Origin: Echinarachnius parma
Taxonomy: Eukaryota; Echinodermata; Echinoidea; Clypeasteroida; Echinarachniidae
Reading direction: 5' to 3'
Assembly (NCBI GenBank): GCA_037951105.1
Contig: JBAMJV010008938.1
Span: 1 to 64,000, forward strand
DNA length: 64,000 bases
Each line of letters starts with the position of its first letter. Positions within the stretch are counted from its first letter, which is position 1. The position numbers and the translations under genes were made by a program. Below, in pieces: positions 27,601 through 38,061 of the stretch. The notes beneath the pieces were generated by a model. That model had not been told where the DNA came from and made no database searches. It saw nothing but the letters and a program-made list of their open reading frames with translations.

Positions 27601-30600
27601 AATTTCTCTTACTTTGAACTGGATTGCAGTGTTCAGATTTATAATTATCTAGTGGATAATTAGTTATCAAATATCACCTTGCATTTTCACTCATTACTTG
27701 TCATATGACATTCATTTACCATGGAATTTTCACACATCACTCAGTGGACATATCAGATCACAGAAATACACATTTTTATCAACCAATTGCCAGTTTTTGC
27801 ACATGTCAACAAAGTTACTAAATCCCTAAATTGAACATTATCCCTCAATCTTTTCCGTTTTACAGGATAGGCGCAGCGGATACACATCGCTCCATTTCGC
27901 TGTGGAGCTGATGCCAAACGAAAAAGTGGCCAAGAATGTGCACATCATCAAGCTGATCCTACAAGTCTCGCAAAACGCCATGGAGCTCCTCAACATCACG
28001 AACTACGCCGGTAACACGCCGCTCCACGTGATCGCCGGCCGCGACTACAACGAGGACTACGTCGTCAGCATCATCGACCTCCTGATCAGCTACGGCGCGG
28101 AGATCAACGTGAAGAACCCTGAGAAACACTGCCCACACGACCTGGTCAACAAGGAGAGGAAACCAAAGGTAGGGACATCCCCTAAATAATAGCCTGGTCA
28201 CATATCACCGGATTGCGTAAACGGATGTCAAACGGAGAGCTAAATATTCCATCCGTTCGTCTCCGTTCGTATGCGTTTCTTGTCCGTTCCTTGTCGGGTG
28301 ATGTACGTTGTTCTATGATTTGTACATGAAGCAATGGAGACGACTTTCATCACCGGATAATTTCATTTCGTAAATTTTCTATTTTTTGGGCATTCGTTTC
28401 CGCTCTCCGTTGATATGTGACCGGGCCATAAAGAGAAGATGGTACTGAGGAATGAAATATTTCTTGATAAATGTGACCGGCTATAGCAAAACCCTGCACT
28501 TGTCGGTAATGCATGTTTTGAAGAAATTGTCATTTTAAGTTCACATAATGTGTAAAAGACTTATGATTGTAAAATTGCAACAATCATATCTTCGCCAACT
28601 ATTGACCAATTTGTTGGAACAAAGCATCAAATGAAAGCTTGTGATGAGGCCTTTCTAATTGTATGAACACAAATCTACAATTTGAATTTTACCGACAAGT
28701 GCAGGGTTTTGCTATAGCCGGTCACAAATATCACAGCAATATGCAGAGCTGCCAACTAGTACGGATTTTCCGTAATTGGTACGGAAATTGACAACCATTA
28801 CGTGAGTACGGAATGCCCCCTGATATATCCGTTATCTGTCCGTTTTTTTCAATTGGAATCAGCAGGGCAGTGCCATGTTAGTCGTTAGTCTACAAACCAT
28901 TGTCAAGATGAAAGCCTTCGGATGTCTGTGCCCATTATACAACAACCATTTCTACATTGGTGATACCGACGTGATTGGCTCTACCAGTCTAATCTCCCTA
29001 TCATTAATTCTCTTACCATTTGTTTATTTGTGATACATGTAAAATACCCTCACTTTAGCAATAGATTAGCCGATTAGCCGTTTTTGCCGATGACAGTCGG
29101 TTAACCGTCGTGTAACCATTTCACTAAACTTATAGTTCATAGAGCCGCGTAGGAAATTACTGATTTCTTCCCCAAATTACTGATTTTGAGCCTTGAGAGT
29201 ACTGATTTCATGTTCTAGAGGTTGGCAGCTCTGAATATGTTACCTTGAGCATGTACATTTATTGTTTCAAACAACCTGCCTAATGAGGAGAAAAAGGGAG
29301 CTTGTTGAATAGAATGCACCTCGGTTTTTCTTGTCTTAACCCCGGCGCAGACAGAGCTGTCTCAACCCGATCCGACCCGACCCGACCCGACCCAACTGAA
29401 AGCCACAGTCGGTCCGATTCAGTCGCGGTCGATTCAACATGTTAAATCGGGCCCGATTGGCTTCAGACTGGCAAAATCGGAGTCGTGAGGCAACGCACCC
29501 AGAGCCGATCCAACTGAAAACCTGTCGGATCGGGTTGAGTCGGCTCTGTCTGCGCCGGCTTTAGATGCTTACCAGTGCTTTGTATAGCGATCCTGATATC
29601 CGAGCGCCAGAAACCTGAAACTGAATGCCCCTTGGTTTTTTCTATAGCTCATGCCGGACTCTGAATATTTGGTGATTATTTGTGACCTTACACCACAAAA
29701 CGACCAATAAGTCGGGGAAAATGATTATGCTGATTTTCACATGACATTACAGTAGAATTCATTACCTTTAAAATGGTGTATAATTTGTCATATGCAGACA
29801 AGGCAAACCATCTGAAAAAGAGCGCCAAAGATTTGGAAAATGGCTGAAGCAGTTTTAAAACAAGGGAGAAACGGGCCACTTCAAAGATTGGCGTCCATTG
29901 AAGTTCTGTAATCTGAAAATTTTTATTTGATTAAAAAAACATATTTAAACTTGATTTAGGACGATCAAAATTTCACAGAAGATAGATAAAGATACCTTCA
30001 TTCAGGAAATACAAAAACCCTGAATCTCATATTTTAAACCAAATTTGACTATTTCAGCTAATAACAGAGAAACTATATCCGCGACATAACGGTCGTTTCG
30101 TGGTGTAAGGTCACATTTTCTCTTTTCGTCCGGAGTGGGCTATAGAAAAACCTTATGGGCTTTCAGTTTCAGCTTTCTGGCGCACGGACATCCGGTTCGC
30201 TATACAAAGCATGGTAAGTGTCTTACACAAGGAAAACCCTGGCGCATTCTACTCAACAAGCTCCCTAAGTGTGCACCAGTAGTAAACTTGAAGCGTTTAT
30301 ATGCGTATACGGATAAAGTCATGTTTATCCATTTTGTGCAAATCATGATTTTTGTTTTACTATGTACAGTGGTAACATGGATTACTGATTCTAAAAATGA
30401 CAGCCATCAAACTGTGTAAGCCAAGTCATAGAGAAGGTTGCATTTACCCAGTCCACCTACATGTACATGTACATGTACATGAAAAACCCTAAGTTTGATA
30501 ATTTTATCTGAAAAAAAAAAAAACGGTAAGCAATAAAACTTTCTGTTTCGGTGCAAAAGCAGATAAAAACATGGGATTCCCACAAAATAGGGTTGTTCTT

Positions 30601-33600
30601 ACAAAAATCTATCCTTATATGTAAAGCCCCTAAATTTGACAAAATGTTGTACATGTAATGTGTTTTGGTGCAAAAAAGATGAAGCCATATTGTTTTTTGG
30701 GCAAAGGCTGATAAAAACGTGGGGATTCCCAACAAAAATGTGTTGTACTTACAAAAAACTATCCTTAAAAATGTAAAGCTGCTAAATTTGATAATTTTGT
30801 AATGTGTTTTGGTGCAAAAAACGATGAAGCCATAAAAATGTTTTGATGCAAAGGCTGATAAAAACATGGGGATTTCCCACATCCTGCAGCGCGTGCACTG
30901 TTTATCCAATCATGGTAGATGTGAACATTACATTTGCCAGTGCTTAGTTGCACCTACCTGGTAACTTACTTTTTACAACTAAATAGTTTAAACGAAGAAA
31001 TGTATCTTGATTTCCATTGCCTGACTTATTTGCAGAGGAAAACTGGTCAAATTTGAGCTACCGTATGTGACCGGCTATAGCAAAACCCTGCACTTGTCGG
31101 TAATTAATGTTCTGAAGAAATTGGCATTTTAAGTTCTCATAATGTGTGTAAAAGACTTATGATTATGAAATCGAAACAATCATATCTTCGCCAATTATAG
31201 AACAAAGCATCAAATGAAAGCTTGTAAGGAGGCCTTTCTAATGGTAGGATAATCTATATTTTGATTTTTACCGAGAATAAGTTTGTATTTTTTACTTTTT
31301 TTTTTTACTAAAAGTTTACAAAAGTTAGGGGAGAAAAGCCTGGAACATATAGTTTAATTATGTTACACCAATCCCCAGCACAGCTTGATCATCTAGAAAA
31401 TGTTTTTTCCCCTTAAAGTGAGACAACACAAAGTTGGGGTGCGGTTAATACACCAGCAAATAGTATTAGGACATCAGTTTATTGGGTCCATTTTACAATA
31501 AAAAACATACGATCAAACCCATATGCATAAGAGCCGGGGGGGGGGGGGGGGGGGCTGGGGGCTGCAGCCCCCATATCCCATGGAGTTAAAAAAAAAAACA
31601 ACATCCATATTTGGACAGAAAGCATCCCAAATTTGGTAAAACATTGTCATAATTCGGGCTAAACCATGTCATATTCTGGCAAAACCATGTCATATTCAGG
31701 CCAAACCATGTCATATTTGTGCAAATCCACATCATATTCGGGCAAAACCGTGTCATATTGGGGCAAAATAAAGTCTTATTCGGGCAAGTCCGTGTCATAT
31801 TCAGGCAAACTCGTGTAATTTTAAAACATTGTCGGACTAAATTTGTCTTGAACAGATTCAAAATGACGAAAGCAAAACAATATTTTCATGAGAATGATAC
31901 CAACAGCAATGTACATGTACTCATGGTAAAATAAATGCACTACTATTTCCCTTTCCTTCTTCATACATGTACATATACAACGCAAAATATTTGGTAGAAC
32001 TTCCCTGCGCAGTTTGTTCTTCGAACGATTGGAAAGGAAATAAACATTGGATTTGCATGAATTCATCCTGCTAAACAAATAACCACTTTTTTTTGTCTAG
32101 ATTACAATAGCCAAGGTCTTCTTACTGTGTCCCGTGCTCCAAAAGGAAGTTGAACGAACAAATTTAATGGTTTAATATTTCATAACAACCATAATTTTGC
32201 TGGCAAATTTCCATGCTCATAGATGCCGATAGAAAATGGCCCGTGCTTAAACAGGACTTTGACGGAACAGTAAACTATGATAGTTTAAAGGGATCTAGTA
32301 ACATTAAAGGGCAATGAAACCCAAGCAAAATGTTGCTTTCATAGTCTTGAGGAGATTAAAAGGAATAATCTCTGAAAGTTAGAGCATAATCGGGCAAGAA
32401 ACAAGAAAACTACGGCTCTTTGAAGATGTCCATTTATTCCTATGGGGAACTCAAATTGGCAACGCACTGTGATAAGTGTGTGGACAACTCCCCATATGTT
32501 TTGTACACAAAAGTTCCCATTTTTACAGTTTTCTTCATAGTCACATTTTTTCATTCCCCCAACTCATGATATGTTATGTATAAAATCATTCTACAAAACA
32601 TATGTTGAACTCGAACGAAGGGTAAACATAAATTTTGAGAAAATTGAACAAAATGGAATTTTTGTGTACAAAATGTATGGGGAGTTGTCCACAACTTTGC
32701 CAGAGTGCGTTGCCAATTTGAGTCACTTGAAGAAATACGTGGCTCTTTTCAAAGAGCCATAGTTTTCTTATTTCTTGACCGATTGTGCTCAAATTTTCAG
32801 GGACTATTCATTATATTTGGTGTCTTATAGTGCATACAACAATTTGTCTGGATTTCATTGTCCTTTAACAAAATCCTCACAAATTGCTTGGAACTCTAGT
32901 AGTTCTCTCATACCTCATTGTATTCGTATTACCAATAGAAGCATGGAACAGCTTTCAGTTAAAAAAAAATTCTCTTCCGTTAAAAAGTATGTGATTGAAG
33001 TGTTCAGATTAATAATCCTCTACTCGGCGAAAAAATTAATTCTTAATTTTAGGGGGCTACTTTTTCAATCTGATGGATGTCACACAATATTTCACCATAA
33101 TACCCTAAAATGGTATTTTTAGGGGCTAACTACTGATTTCAGGGGGCTATTTTGAAAATTAGGGGGCAAAATTTCCCTCAGCCCTCGTGCATTTTCTACC
33201 TGATCTACCGCTTAATTATAACTGCAATGAGTAAGCGAATATCGCTTTCCATTTTCGCTCATTACTTGGTCATATGACATTCATTTACCACGGAGCTCTC
33301 ACACATCGCTCAGTGGACGTATCAGATCACAGAAATACACTTTTGTATCATCCATTTGCTAGTTTATGCTCGTGTCCACAAAGTTACTAGATCCCTTTTA
33401 AAAATAATTCACAACAACTATTATTTCGCAGACACTCTACAGACCCATGAACAATAACTATAATATCATATCGTGATGTGTTTCCTTAATTATATAATTT
33501 GTCTTCGAACCAATTTTACCTGAACTTGTTGATGGAAGGAACTACTAAAAAACTATTAGCTTTCATTTATTAGAGTATTATTTTTGGGTGGTGGTTCCCC

Positions 33601-35497
33601 TTAAACAGGAAAAATGTGATGGTATAACAAATTCACAGCAACCATTATTTGCAGACCAATTTCCATGCTCTTGAATATAAATCAATAGAAATCTGCCCAC
33701 ACAAATACAATGCGGTTCTTGTCAGTACATGTTTTCATATTTGTATTTGATATTATGCTACTCTTCATGTGTATTCAGTCATAAATTATATTGAATGCTT
33801 TATTTGCATTGTTGTGGTTTTGCATTGTGATCTATATTTTCCCCAAATGTAAAGACATTTTCGAGTCAAAGTTCACTATGTTAGTGATTAACAACTCTTT
33901 TTAAAAAGATCATTGTGATTTTTTTAGAGTCAAGTAGTCCTTTACTTTCTATTAAGTTAAATTCTAAACTGAATTGGGTGTGATAAGATAACTTAAAGTG
34001 AAGTAAGACATGAGCTTGAGAATGACATTTAACCATGAAAAACATTGCATTTTAAAATTGGAAATGTGCTATAAGAACTATTTATTATCCTGGTGGCATA
34101 TTATGAAAACGATTTTAAGTTAAAATTTATTGTATCTACTGTATGTCATATCTACATCACTAAAATAGTAAACTGTACTTAAGGAATAGCGATTTACTCA
34201 AATATATAATGTAGTGGCGTAGACATGAGGTAGATACAATACATTTTAACTTAAAATCGTTTTCAGAATACACCCCCAGTATTTTATGAAGGAAAGGTAT
34301 AATATAGCTCATGCTTTGAAATGTTTAGGGTTTGTATATAACATGTCTAATTCATAATTTATCATCATGGTGTATTATGTATATTTATAGGGCTTTAAAG
34401 ATCTGAAAGGTTTATACTGTAAGTGATTAAAGAGTATTTTCAGGGTTCAAAAGCATCAATGTGCCTTTAAAGGGAAACAGCTGCCAAACATAATTATCTA
34501 ATGTGTGTGAAAATGATTAGTTTTACGTAGTGCATTCTAATAACAGAACATCTATATAGGTTTCCAACTTTCTATAAATATTGTTGGTATAATACACTAA
34601 AAGAATGTGAAAACTCATTGTACAAAGTATCATGTGTACACGTGTACATATGGGTCTGTGGAAGAAGGCTATCTATGGTGAAGGAACATTAGGGGTGGTT
34701 GTGTTCTTATGACAAGACAATAGAACTAGTCTGTTTCTGCAGACTCGTTCATGATTATCATTCATAGCACTTATTTTGACATGCAAAGTTTGAATAAGAT
34801 AATTTCCAATTCTGGAAACAAATATTTCTTTTCTGTGGTTTTTCCTTTTTTAAAGATCAATAAATACACTATCATTTATCAACATGATTACTGGACAATT
34901 CAAAAGCAACAATGGGCCTTTAATGCACATATTTTTTACATTAATTTAATGTAAAAACATGTACATGTATATCCTGTTTGGCATATAGCCAGGGGCCCAG
35001 GACATTGTTTAATACAATCGGAGGTTAAGTCCCAGTCTGATTTCAGCCGATTTGTACTGGTATTGGAATGTGGAATATGCTTCCATTGGTATTTAGGTTC
35101 AATTCAAGAGATATAAGAGGAAGAATGCTATTTTATAACATACATGTATTATTTACATGTACCTAAGAGGAACTGACAATCTGACATACAATTTAAAGTA
35201 GGGCACTCATATAGAAATTCAGACATTAACCTGTTCCCTTCGAGTTCGTGAAATGCCCATAGACTTTGTACACAACCCACCTGGTTCTCGTAGTCAAAAG
35301 AAGTCTTTTGTGGAAAAGTATTTGCCAGAGTATACTTTGATAATACAATTTATTTATCATATTATGTTTATTCATTTCATAGAGAGCATTTAACAAAGGG
35401 ATTTCTTTCTTGATTTGATTATGTCATTTTCTTCTTTTTTTTCTTCTTTTTCTAGGTCTACTCCAGATTACAGGGTGACCACCTGCAAGGCAAGTAA
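22560..35497 (+). CDS. NFKBIZ-like: Nuclear I-kappa-B family protein (I-kappa-B-zeta / Bcl-3-like), six coding exons
   Basis: Proteins of this family sit in the nucleus, bind NF-kappa-B p50/p52 homodimers through ankyrin repeats and modulate target genes. Joining 22560-24625, 25654-25768, 26388-26598, 27291-27439, 27866-28168 and 35456-35497 keeps the frame and gives 961 residues. Residues 1 to about 685 are low-complexity: acidic/Lys-rich first, then Pro/Ser/Gln-rich with a 12-residue repeat and polyglutamine. From about 684, DEDEDTALHIAISQGEPS opens five to six ankyrin repeats (TPLHYVATKGY, SPLQCAIQAHG, DRRSGYTSLHFAVE, GNTPLHVIAGRDY). The DEDxDTxLHIA entry and a DRKSG-like repeat are hallmarks of Bcl-3/I-kappa-B-zeta; the short tail after the last repeat favours zeta/NS over Bcl-3. 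The start is the first ATG after the acceptor, in strong context (ACCATGG). Orthology within the family needs a tree. Confidence 0.9.
23689..23880 (+). repeat. In-frame 36-base tandem repeat, AYSPGHPQPSPV
   Basis: About five units of 12 codons, (A/V)AYSPG(H/Y)P(Q/L)PS(P/H). The DNA copies are nearly identical (CTCCTGGTCACCCCCAGCCC), so the array is young and probably length-variable. Confidence 0.9.
24244..24297 (+). repeat. CAG repeat coding polyglutamine
   Basis: A run of CAG/CAA codons giving about 16 consecutive Gln, followed by an imperfect QPQPQQSRTQ repeat at about 24405-24480. Confidence 0.95.
24740..24975. mobile_element. M7 fragments in intron
   Basis: CTACTTGCCCATTTGGGCTA, GCCCATTTGGATAAGTAAAA and TTCGGGCAAGTGGAATTCAA are worn M7 words. 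Confidence 0.5.
25331..25518. mobile_element. Foldback element in intron
   Basis: ACAGTTGTTAAC / GTTAACAACTGT ends. The arms GGAATGTTCCCCTCGGGAAT and TTTAAAATGCTATT pair with AATAGCATTTAAAATCC and CTCGTGGAACATTCC. GAAGAAAATAAGTCC pairs with GGACTTATTTTCTCTTC around a loop of about 15 bases. Confidence 0.8.
25654..25768 (+). CDS. NFKBIZ-like: I-kappa-B-like exon 2 of the coding series (ankyrin 1)
   Basis: Acceptor AATCCAG|, donor GGACAG|GTAAAA, 115 bases. It codes for ALHIAISQGEPSLCSAIIKR through LNIKDKLGQ, the first ankyrin repeat. Confidence 0.9.
25819..26022. mobile_element. Foldback element with telomere-like core
   Basis: The arms CTTGGTCTA, TTGGTCTACTTCCCATTTGG and TCTACTA are repeated inverted as TAGTAGACCAAATGGGAATA and GACCAAGTG. 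The centre holds several CCCTAA units (AACCCTAACCCTAACCCT), then degenerate forms. Confidence 0.7.
26095..26360. mobile_element. MITE M2 copy 4, truncated, next to exon 3 acceptor
   Basis: Retains ACTAGAAGCATAAATG, TTGAAGTGTTCATATTTATA, CACACATCACTCAGTAGACA and ATCACAGAAATACACAT. Both TIRs are lost. It stops within 30 bases of the acceptor of the next exon. Confidence 0.65.
26388..26598 (+). CDS. NFKBIZ-like: I-kappa-B-like coding exon 3 (ankyrin 2-3)
   Basis: Acceptor CGCGCAG|, donor CATG|GTACGT, 211 bases. It codes for TPVYVAVVTNQPNLVYELLQ, SGADIMIANKEGMTPLHYVA, and NWNWNINIENKH. Confidence 0.92.
26699..26795 (+). pseudogene. Decayed copy of the 3' end of coding exon 3
   Basis: GCAGTTGGTTCAATTCAAAC, TGGAACCAGAACATAAACAT and CGAGACCAAACATGGTAC parallel GCAGCCAGTTCAATCTCAAC, TGGAACTGGAACATCAACAT and TGAGAACAAGCATGGTAC. 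Upstream similarity fades and stop codons are present. Confidence 0.75.
27104..27225 (+). pseudogene. Decayed duplicate of coding exon 4
   Basis: About 90% identical to the real exon, including the CACAG| acceptor and preceding GTATTGTAACGTTT, but with GAATGCTAATAC in place of GAATGCCGCTAC, creating a stop (TAA). The end of the exon and its donor are lost. It lies about 185 bases upstream of the intact copy. Confidence 0.9.
27291..27439 (+). CDS. NFKBIZ-like: I-kappa-B-like coding exon 4 (ankyrin repeat)
   Basis: Acceptor TTCACAG|, donor CAAA|GTAAGT, 149 bases. It codes for GMSPLQCAIQAHGRYEQIYD through NLLMLDADPAFK. Confidence 0.92.
27487..27828. mobile_element. MITE M2 copy 5, diverged
   Basis: GGAACTCTAGCGGTTCTCGC, CACACATCACTCAGTGGACA and ACATGTCAACAAAGTTACTA. 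It ends 37 bases before the next exon. Confidence 0.65.
27866..28168 (+). CDS. NFKBIZ-like: I-kappa-B-like coding exon 5 (last ankyrin repeats)
   Basis: Acceptor TTTACAG|, donor CCAAAG|GTAGGG, 303 bases, phase 0 at both ends. It codes for DRRSGYTSLHFAVELMPNEK, LLNITNYAGNTPLHVIAGRD and LLISYGAEINVKNPEKH. Confidence 0.93.
28192..28429. mobile_element. MITE M4 copy 2
   Basis: CCTGGTCACATATCACCGGA to GATATGTGACCGGGCC, starting 24 bases past the exon-5 donor. Confidence 0.85.
28473..28726. mobile_element. MITE M5 copy 1
   Basis: GTGACCGGCTATAGCAAAAC / GTTTTGCTATAGCCGGTCAC perfect ends extending through CCTGCACTTGTCGGTAA; 254 bp. Confidence 0.92.
28744..29233. mobile_element. Foldback element ending AGAGCTGCCAAC
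   Basis: AGAGCTGCCAACTAGTACGG at the left, GAGGTTGGCAGCTCT at the right. The interior is mostly non-palindromic, with an internal run of ATTAGCCGATTAGCCG. Confidence 0.65.
29339..29562. mobile_element. MITE M6 copy 2, nested
   Basis: CCCGGCGCAGACAGAG / CTCTGTCTGCGCCGG ends. The interior GACTGGCAAAAT and TCGTGAGGCA recall copy 1 at 20.46 kb. Confidence 0.85.
29681..30115. mobile_element. Inner MITE with ACCTTACACCAC ends, nested
   Basis: 25-base TIRs TGTGACCTTACACCACAAAA-CGACC and the inverse; about 435 bp. No transposase coding. Confidence 0.8.
30540..30900. repeat. About 148-bp tandem repeat, three worn copies, kappa-B-like word in each
   Basis: Each unit has GCAAA(A/G)GC-GATAAAAAC and TGGGGATTCCC (or variants), then CTTACAAAAA and ATGTAAAGC. 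The words are TGGGATTCCC (30572), GGGGATTCCC (30721) and GGGGATTTCCC (30868). The last two fit GGGRNWYYCC. Confidence 0.75.
31069..31275. mobile_element. MITE M5 copy 2, truncated
   Basis: GTGACCGGCTATAGCAAAAC, CCTGCACTTGTCGGTAAT and GCATCAAATGAAAGCTTGTA as in copy 1. The right terminus is missing. Confidence 0.8.
31276..32284. repeat. Intron segment with G19 run and short tandem repeat
   Basis: The G-run at 31536-31554 precedes CTGGGGGCTGCAGCCCCCAT. At about 31640-31815, seven to eight worn units of the form CCATGTCATATTCGGGCAAA follow one another. Nothing coding was recognised. Confidence 0.6.
32285..33398. mobile_element. MITE M2 copy 6 carrying two nested elements
   Basis: AAAGGGATCTAGTAACATT at the left and AAAGTTACTAGATCCCTTTT at the right delimit a normal M2. 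Its left part is split by the 32301-32869 element, and its middle by a second copy of the 17.67-kb dispersed element (about 33030-33200). Confidence 0.8.
32301..32869. mobile_element. Long foldback element nested in M2
   Basis: TTAAAGGGCAATGAAACCC / GGATTTCATTGTCCTTTAA ends. Arms of over 200 bases pair, for example AACTCAAATTGGCAACGCAC with GTGCGTTGCCAATTTGAGT and GGACAACTCCCCATA with TATGGGGAGTTGTCC. Confidence 0.85.
33399..34089. other. Intron, nothing recognised
   Basis: AT-rich. Confidence 0.5.
34090..34276. mobile_element. Foldback MITE with about 50-base arms
   Basis: GAAAACGATTTTAAGTTAAA and TTTATTGTATCTAC pair with GTAGATACAATACATTTTAA and CTTAAAATCGTTTTC. Confidence 0.85.
34277..35455. 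other. End of the 7.3-kb last intron
   Basis: AT-rich with ACATGTAC words. It ends in a pyrimidine tract and TTTTTCTAG| acceptor. Near 35230 it carries CATAGACTTTGTACACAACC-CACCTGGTTC, a word shared with 37.2 and 56.6 kb. Confidence 0.55.
35456..35497 (+). CDS. NFKBIZ-like: I-kappa-B-like last coding exon
   Basis: Acceptor TTCTAG|. It codes for VYSRLQGDHLQGK and a TAA stop. The phase fits exon 5. The peptide has the usual feel of the short tail after the last ankyrin repeat of I-kappa-B-zeta (Arg/Leu-rich, ending GK), but it is short, so the call depends on the splice signals and phase. Confidence 0.65.
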   Translation, partial: VYSRLQGDHLQGK

Positions 35498-36640
35498 GCT
35501 GACCAATCACAGCCTTCGACTCATGGACTCCATCAGCCTCATCACTGTAACCATCCAATGGGATTCAACCTTACATCAATATGAAGCTTGGGGGTTCAGT
35601 ACTGTATGTCTGCTTGTGCTAGCCATGTATGACCAGTGCACTGCAGAGGAGGGGAGGTCTTGTTATATCACATCGGAGGGACAGGATTTCCTGCATATTA
35701 CATGTAGATCTCATGTTGACTGTATATTGCACATCCACATGCATCTTCCACTAAATAACAAATTCCTCCTTAAAGGGAAGCTGTCAATTTCACTTATTGT
35801 TACATAAGTGCATAATTCCTGTCACTTCTAGTCATATATTTTCTCTTAGGTATCTTAATTACGGATTCAAACTAATCAATGTCTTTTAGAGAACGATCAC
35901 CGGTTTTGAATGACCAGTGCTGTAGCCTGCCTTGTTTTGAATGGTTTCGCATGCCTTGTCATCTGACCATGCACAAAGAAAAGTGGGTTGCGTTGCCACT
36001 GACATAGCAGCAGGCTCAGCAACAGCGGTTAAATGTATCATATTATTATTATTATTATTATTATTATTCTTTTTCTTATTATTCTTAAATTTATTATTAT
36101 TCTTATATTTATTCTTATTATTCTTATTATTCTTCTTATTAATATTAATATTAATATTTGAAATTAAATTTGTATGATTAATATCGTTATTATGATCTTA
36201 ATTATCAGTCGTTACACATGTTGGTGCCATTGTACATGTATGTTATACAGCGTCAGTATCATCGTGACATATTTTAAATTGCAGAGATGTATCAAATGCT
36301 TGTAAACAGTGTACATATCATTATATATTAATTTTGAAGAAATATTGCTATTTAGTAGAGTCTATTGCCGTAAATATAATGTTGGATGTGTTAAATGTAT
36401 ATCACAATTTGCTTGAAACTATATGTACATAGTGAAATCGTATACAGAACACATGAAACAGTGTACTGTATAAACATTGTGACTAGCATTTCAGCAGGAT
36501 TTGGTCTGTTCTGTTCAATATATGGTTTAAAATCTATGTATCACATTTTGTTTGAAACTACAGAGAGTAGAATTGTATATATAAATAGTATATAGCATTT
36601 ATAGAGTGCCCTGTATCTCGGTACCCTTTTAATTTGCAGA
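35498..36640 (+). other. Probable 3' UTR of the I-kappa-B gene, with (ATT)n
   Basis: No coding signal. A TTA/ATT microsatellite lies at about 36040-36160. The polyadenylation point cannot be placed with confidence. Confidence 0.35.
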
Positions 36641-36965
36641 GGTGCGTTATTACCCTTAGTCATCAGGTAACGTTCAAACCAGCACAGTTATCTTGCGCAC
36701 CATCTCAACTCCCTGGGGAGCATACTAGCCCAAGCTGCCCTACTATTTAGAGCGGTACAGGCTAATTAAACACCCGACCAAGTACCCATTTATACTCCTT
36801 GTGTAGAGAGCAGCAATGTGGGTAGAATGTCTTCCTGAAGGACATAAAATGCCGGGGCATTGATTGCTTTCAAACTTTGGTCTCTTGATTAAAAGCCAAG
36901 AGCTAAACTGATCATGCCACAACACTTCAACACCCACATATATGTTTGTATACAGTGTACATATC
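36641..36965 (-). mobile_element. tRNA(Lys)-derived SINE, worn
   Basis: On the minus strand a tRNA-like head reads GATCAGTTTAGCTCTTGGC-TTTTAATCAAGAG (anticodon TTT) with a damaged B box (AGTTTGAAAGC). A body follows with GGACATTCTACCCACATTGC and AAATGGGTACTTGGTCGGGT. Confidence 0.55.
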
Positions 36966-38061
36966 AATTTTGAAGAATTTTTCCTGGGCGGTTGAGTGTT
37001 TTGCCTTTGAGATACCTGTAGATCTATGTTGGATATTGTGTGTAGAATATGTGTTGTATATATATCATAATGAAATACATGATAATTATGCAGTTAATAC
37101 CGATTAATAATTTGCATCGAATCCCACTTGACAGTGTTATGTTTGATGTTATATTGGTTGTATTTGTAATTTGTTCCACTTTAAACCCTACTGACTTTGG
37201 GAACCGGGTGGGTTGTGTACAAAGTCTATGGAGATTTCAGAAACGCAAAGGGAACGGGTTAAAAAATACCTTAGAAATTCAGTTGAATAGGTCAAATAGT
37301 ATAGACCTCTATAAAGAGTATGTAAACGTTCACAGTGTAAAATACTAATTAATCTTAATTATGATCTTTTCATGCAGTGTCAATTCTTTTTAATAGACAT
37401 TTGGTCCAAATATGAAAGAAAATTCCTTAACCCGTTCAGGACTGGTCCCAAAAATATTTGGGCTTTGGTCTATAGAGAATACATGTTGTAGCAAAATCAG
37501 TCTATCCTGAATGGGTGAATTGCGAAAATGATGACACAAAGAAAATCTTCTTAATTATGGTCTTTTAATTTGTACAATTTACTAATTAAAAATCACCGAT
37601 CAAAATACAATTATTTCCTGCCGTAAAAGCAGTTTGAAGCTGCATAAGAAGTTTAATCATATTGTATGATAATTTATTGTAGTAAAACGAATCCCTATAG
37701 AAATGGATAAGCTGCTTTTTTTTTACAAAGTATTATTATTGTTGTAAATATTTTCACAAATTTAAGAAGTAATCATGTTTTCAAATGTAATTTATGCGGG
37801 TGTGAAACAACAATTGATTGCTTAATCTTATTTAAATTCTTCAATCATGTATATAGTACATTACTATTTTTACCGTGAATTTCAACAATTGAACTGACCA
37901 AATAGTCACTTTGATAGATTTAGTGAGGTCTGTTCAACATTCCATCACCCATGTACAAAATATCCTTTGGTTAGAAGCAGTAAACAAAATATAGTCTTAC
38001 CTTTTTAAGCTTGCCTTTCGTCAAATGAACACTGTGAATTGTTTCATGTAGAACTATATAC
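36966..38061. other. No gene seen; one short dispersed repeat
   Basis: At 37195-37270, GGGTGGGTTGTGTACAAAGT-CTATGG and AGGGAACGGGTTAA match 56556-56640 and, inverted, 35225-35295. Confidence 0.45.

Larger units (their letters stand above)
29298..30265. mobile_element. Triply nested foldback elements
   Basis: Outer arms: GGGAGCTTGTTGAATAGAAT and GCTTTGTATAGCG, then GCGCCAGAAACCTGAAACTG and TTTTCTATAGC, pair with GCTATAGAAAA, TTCAGTTTCAGCTTTCTGGC, CGCTATACAAAGC and ATTCTACTCAACAAGCTCCC. The left arm is interrupted by an M6 copy (29339-29562). The outer loop is occupied by a second element (29681-30115) with TGTGACCTTACACCAC / GTGGTGTAAGGTCACA ends. Confidence 0.85.
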
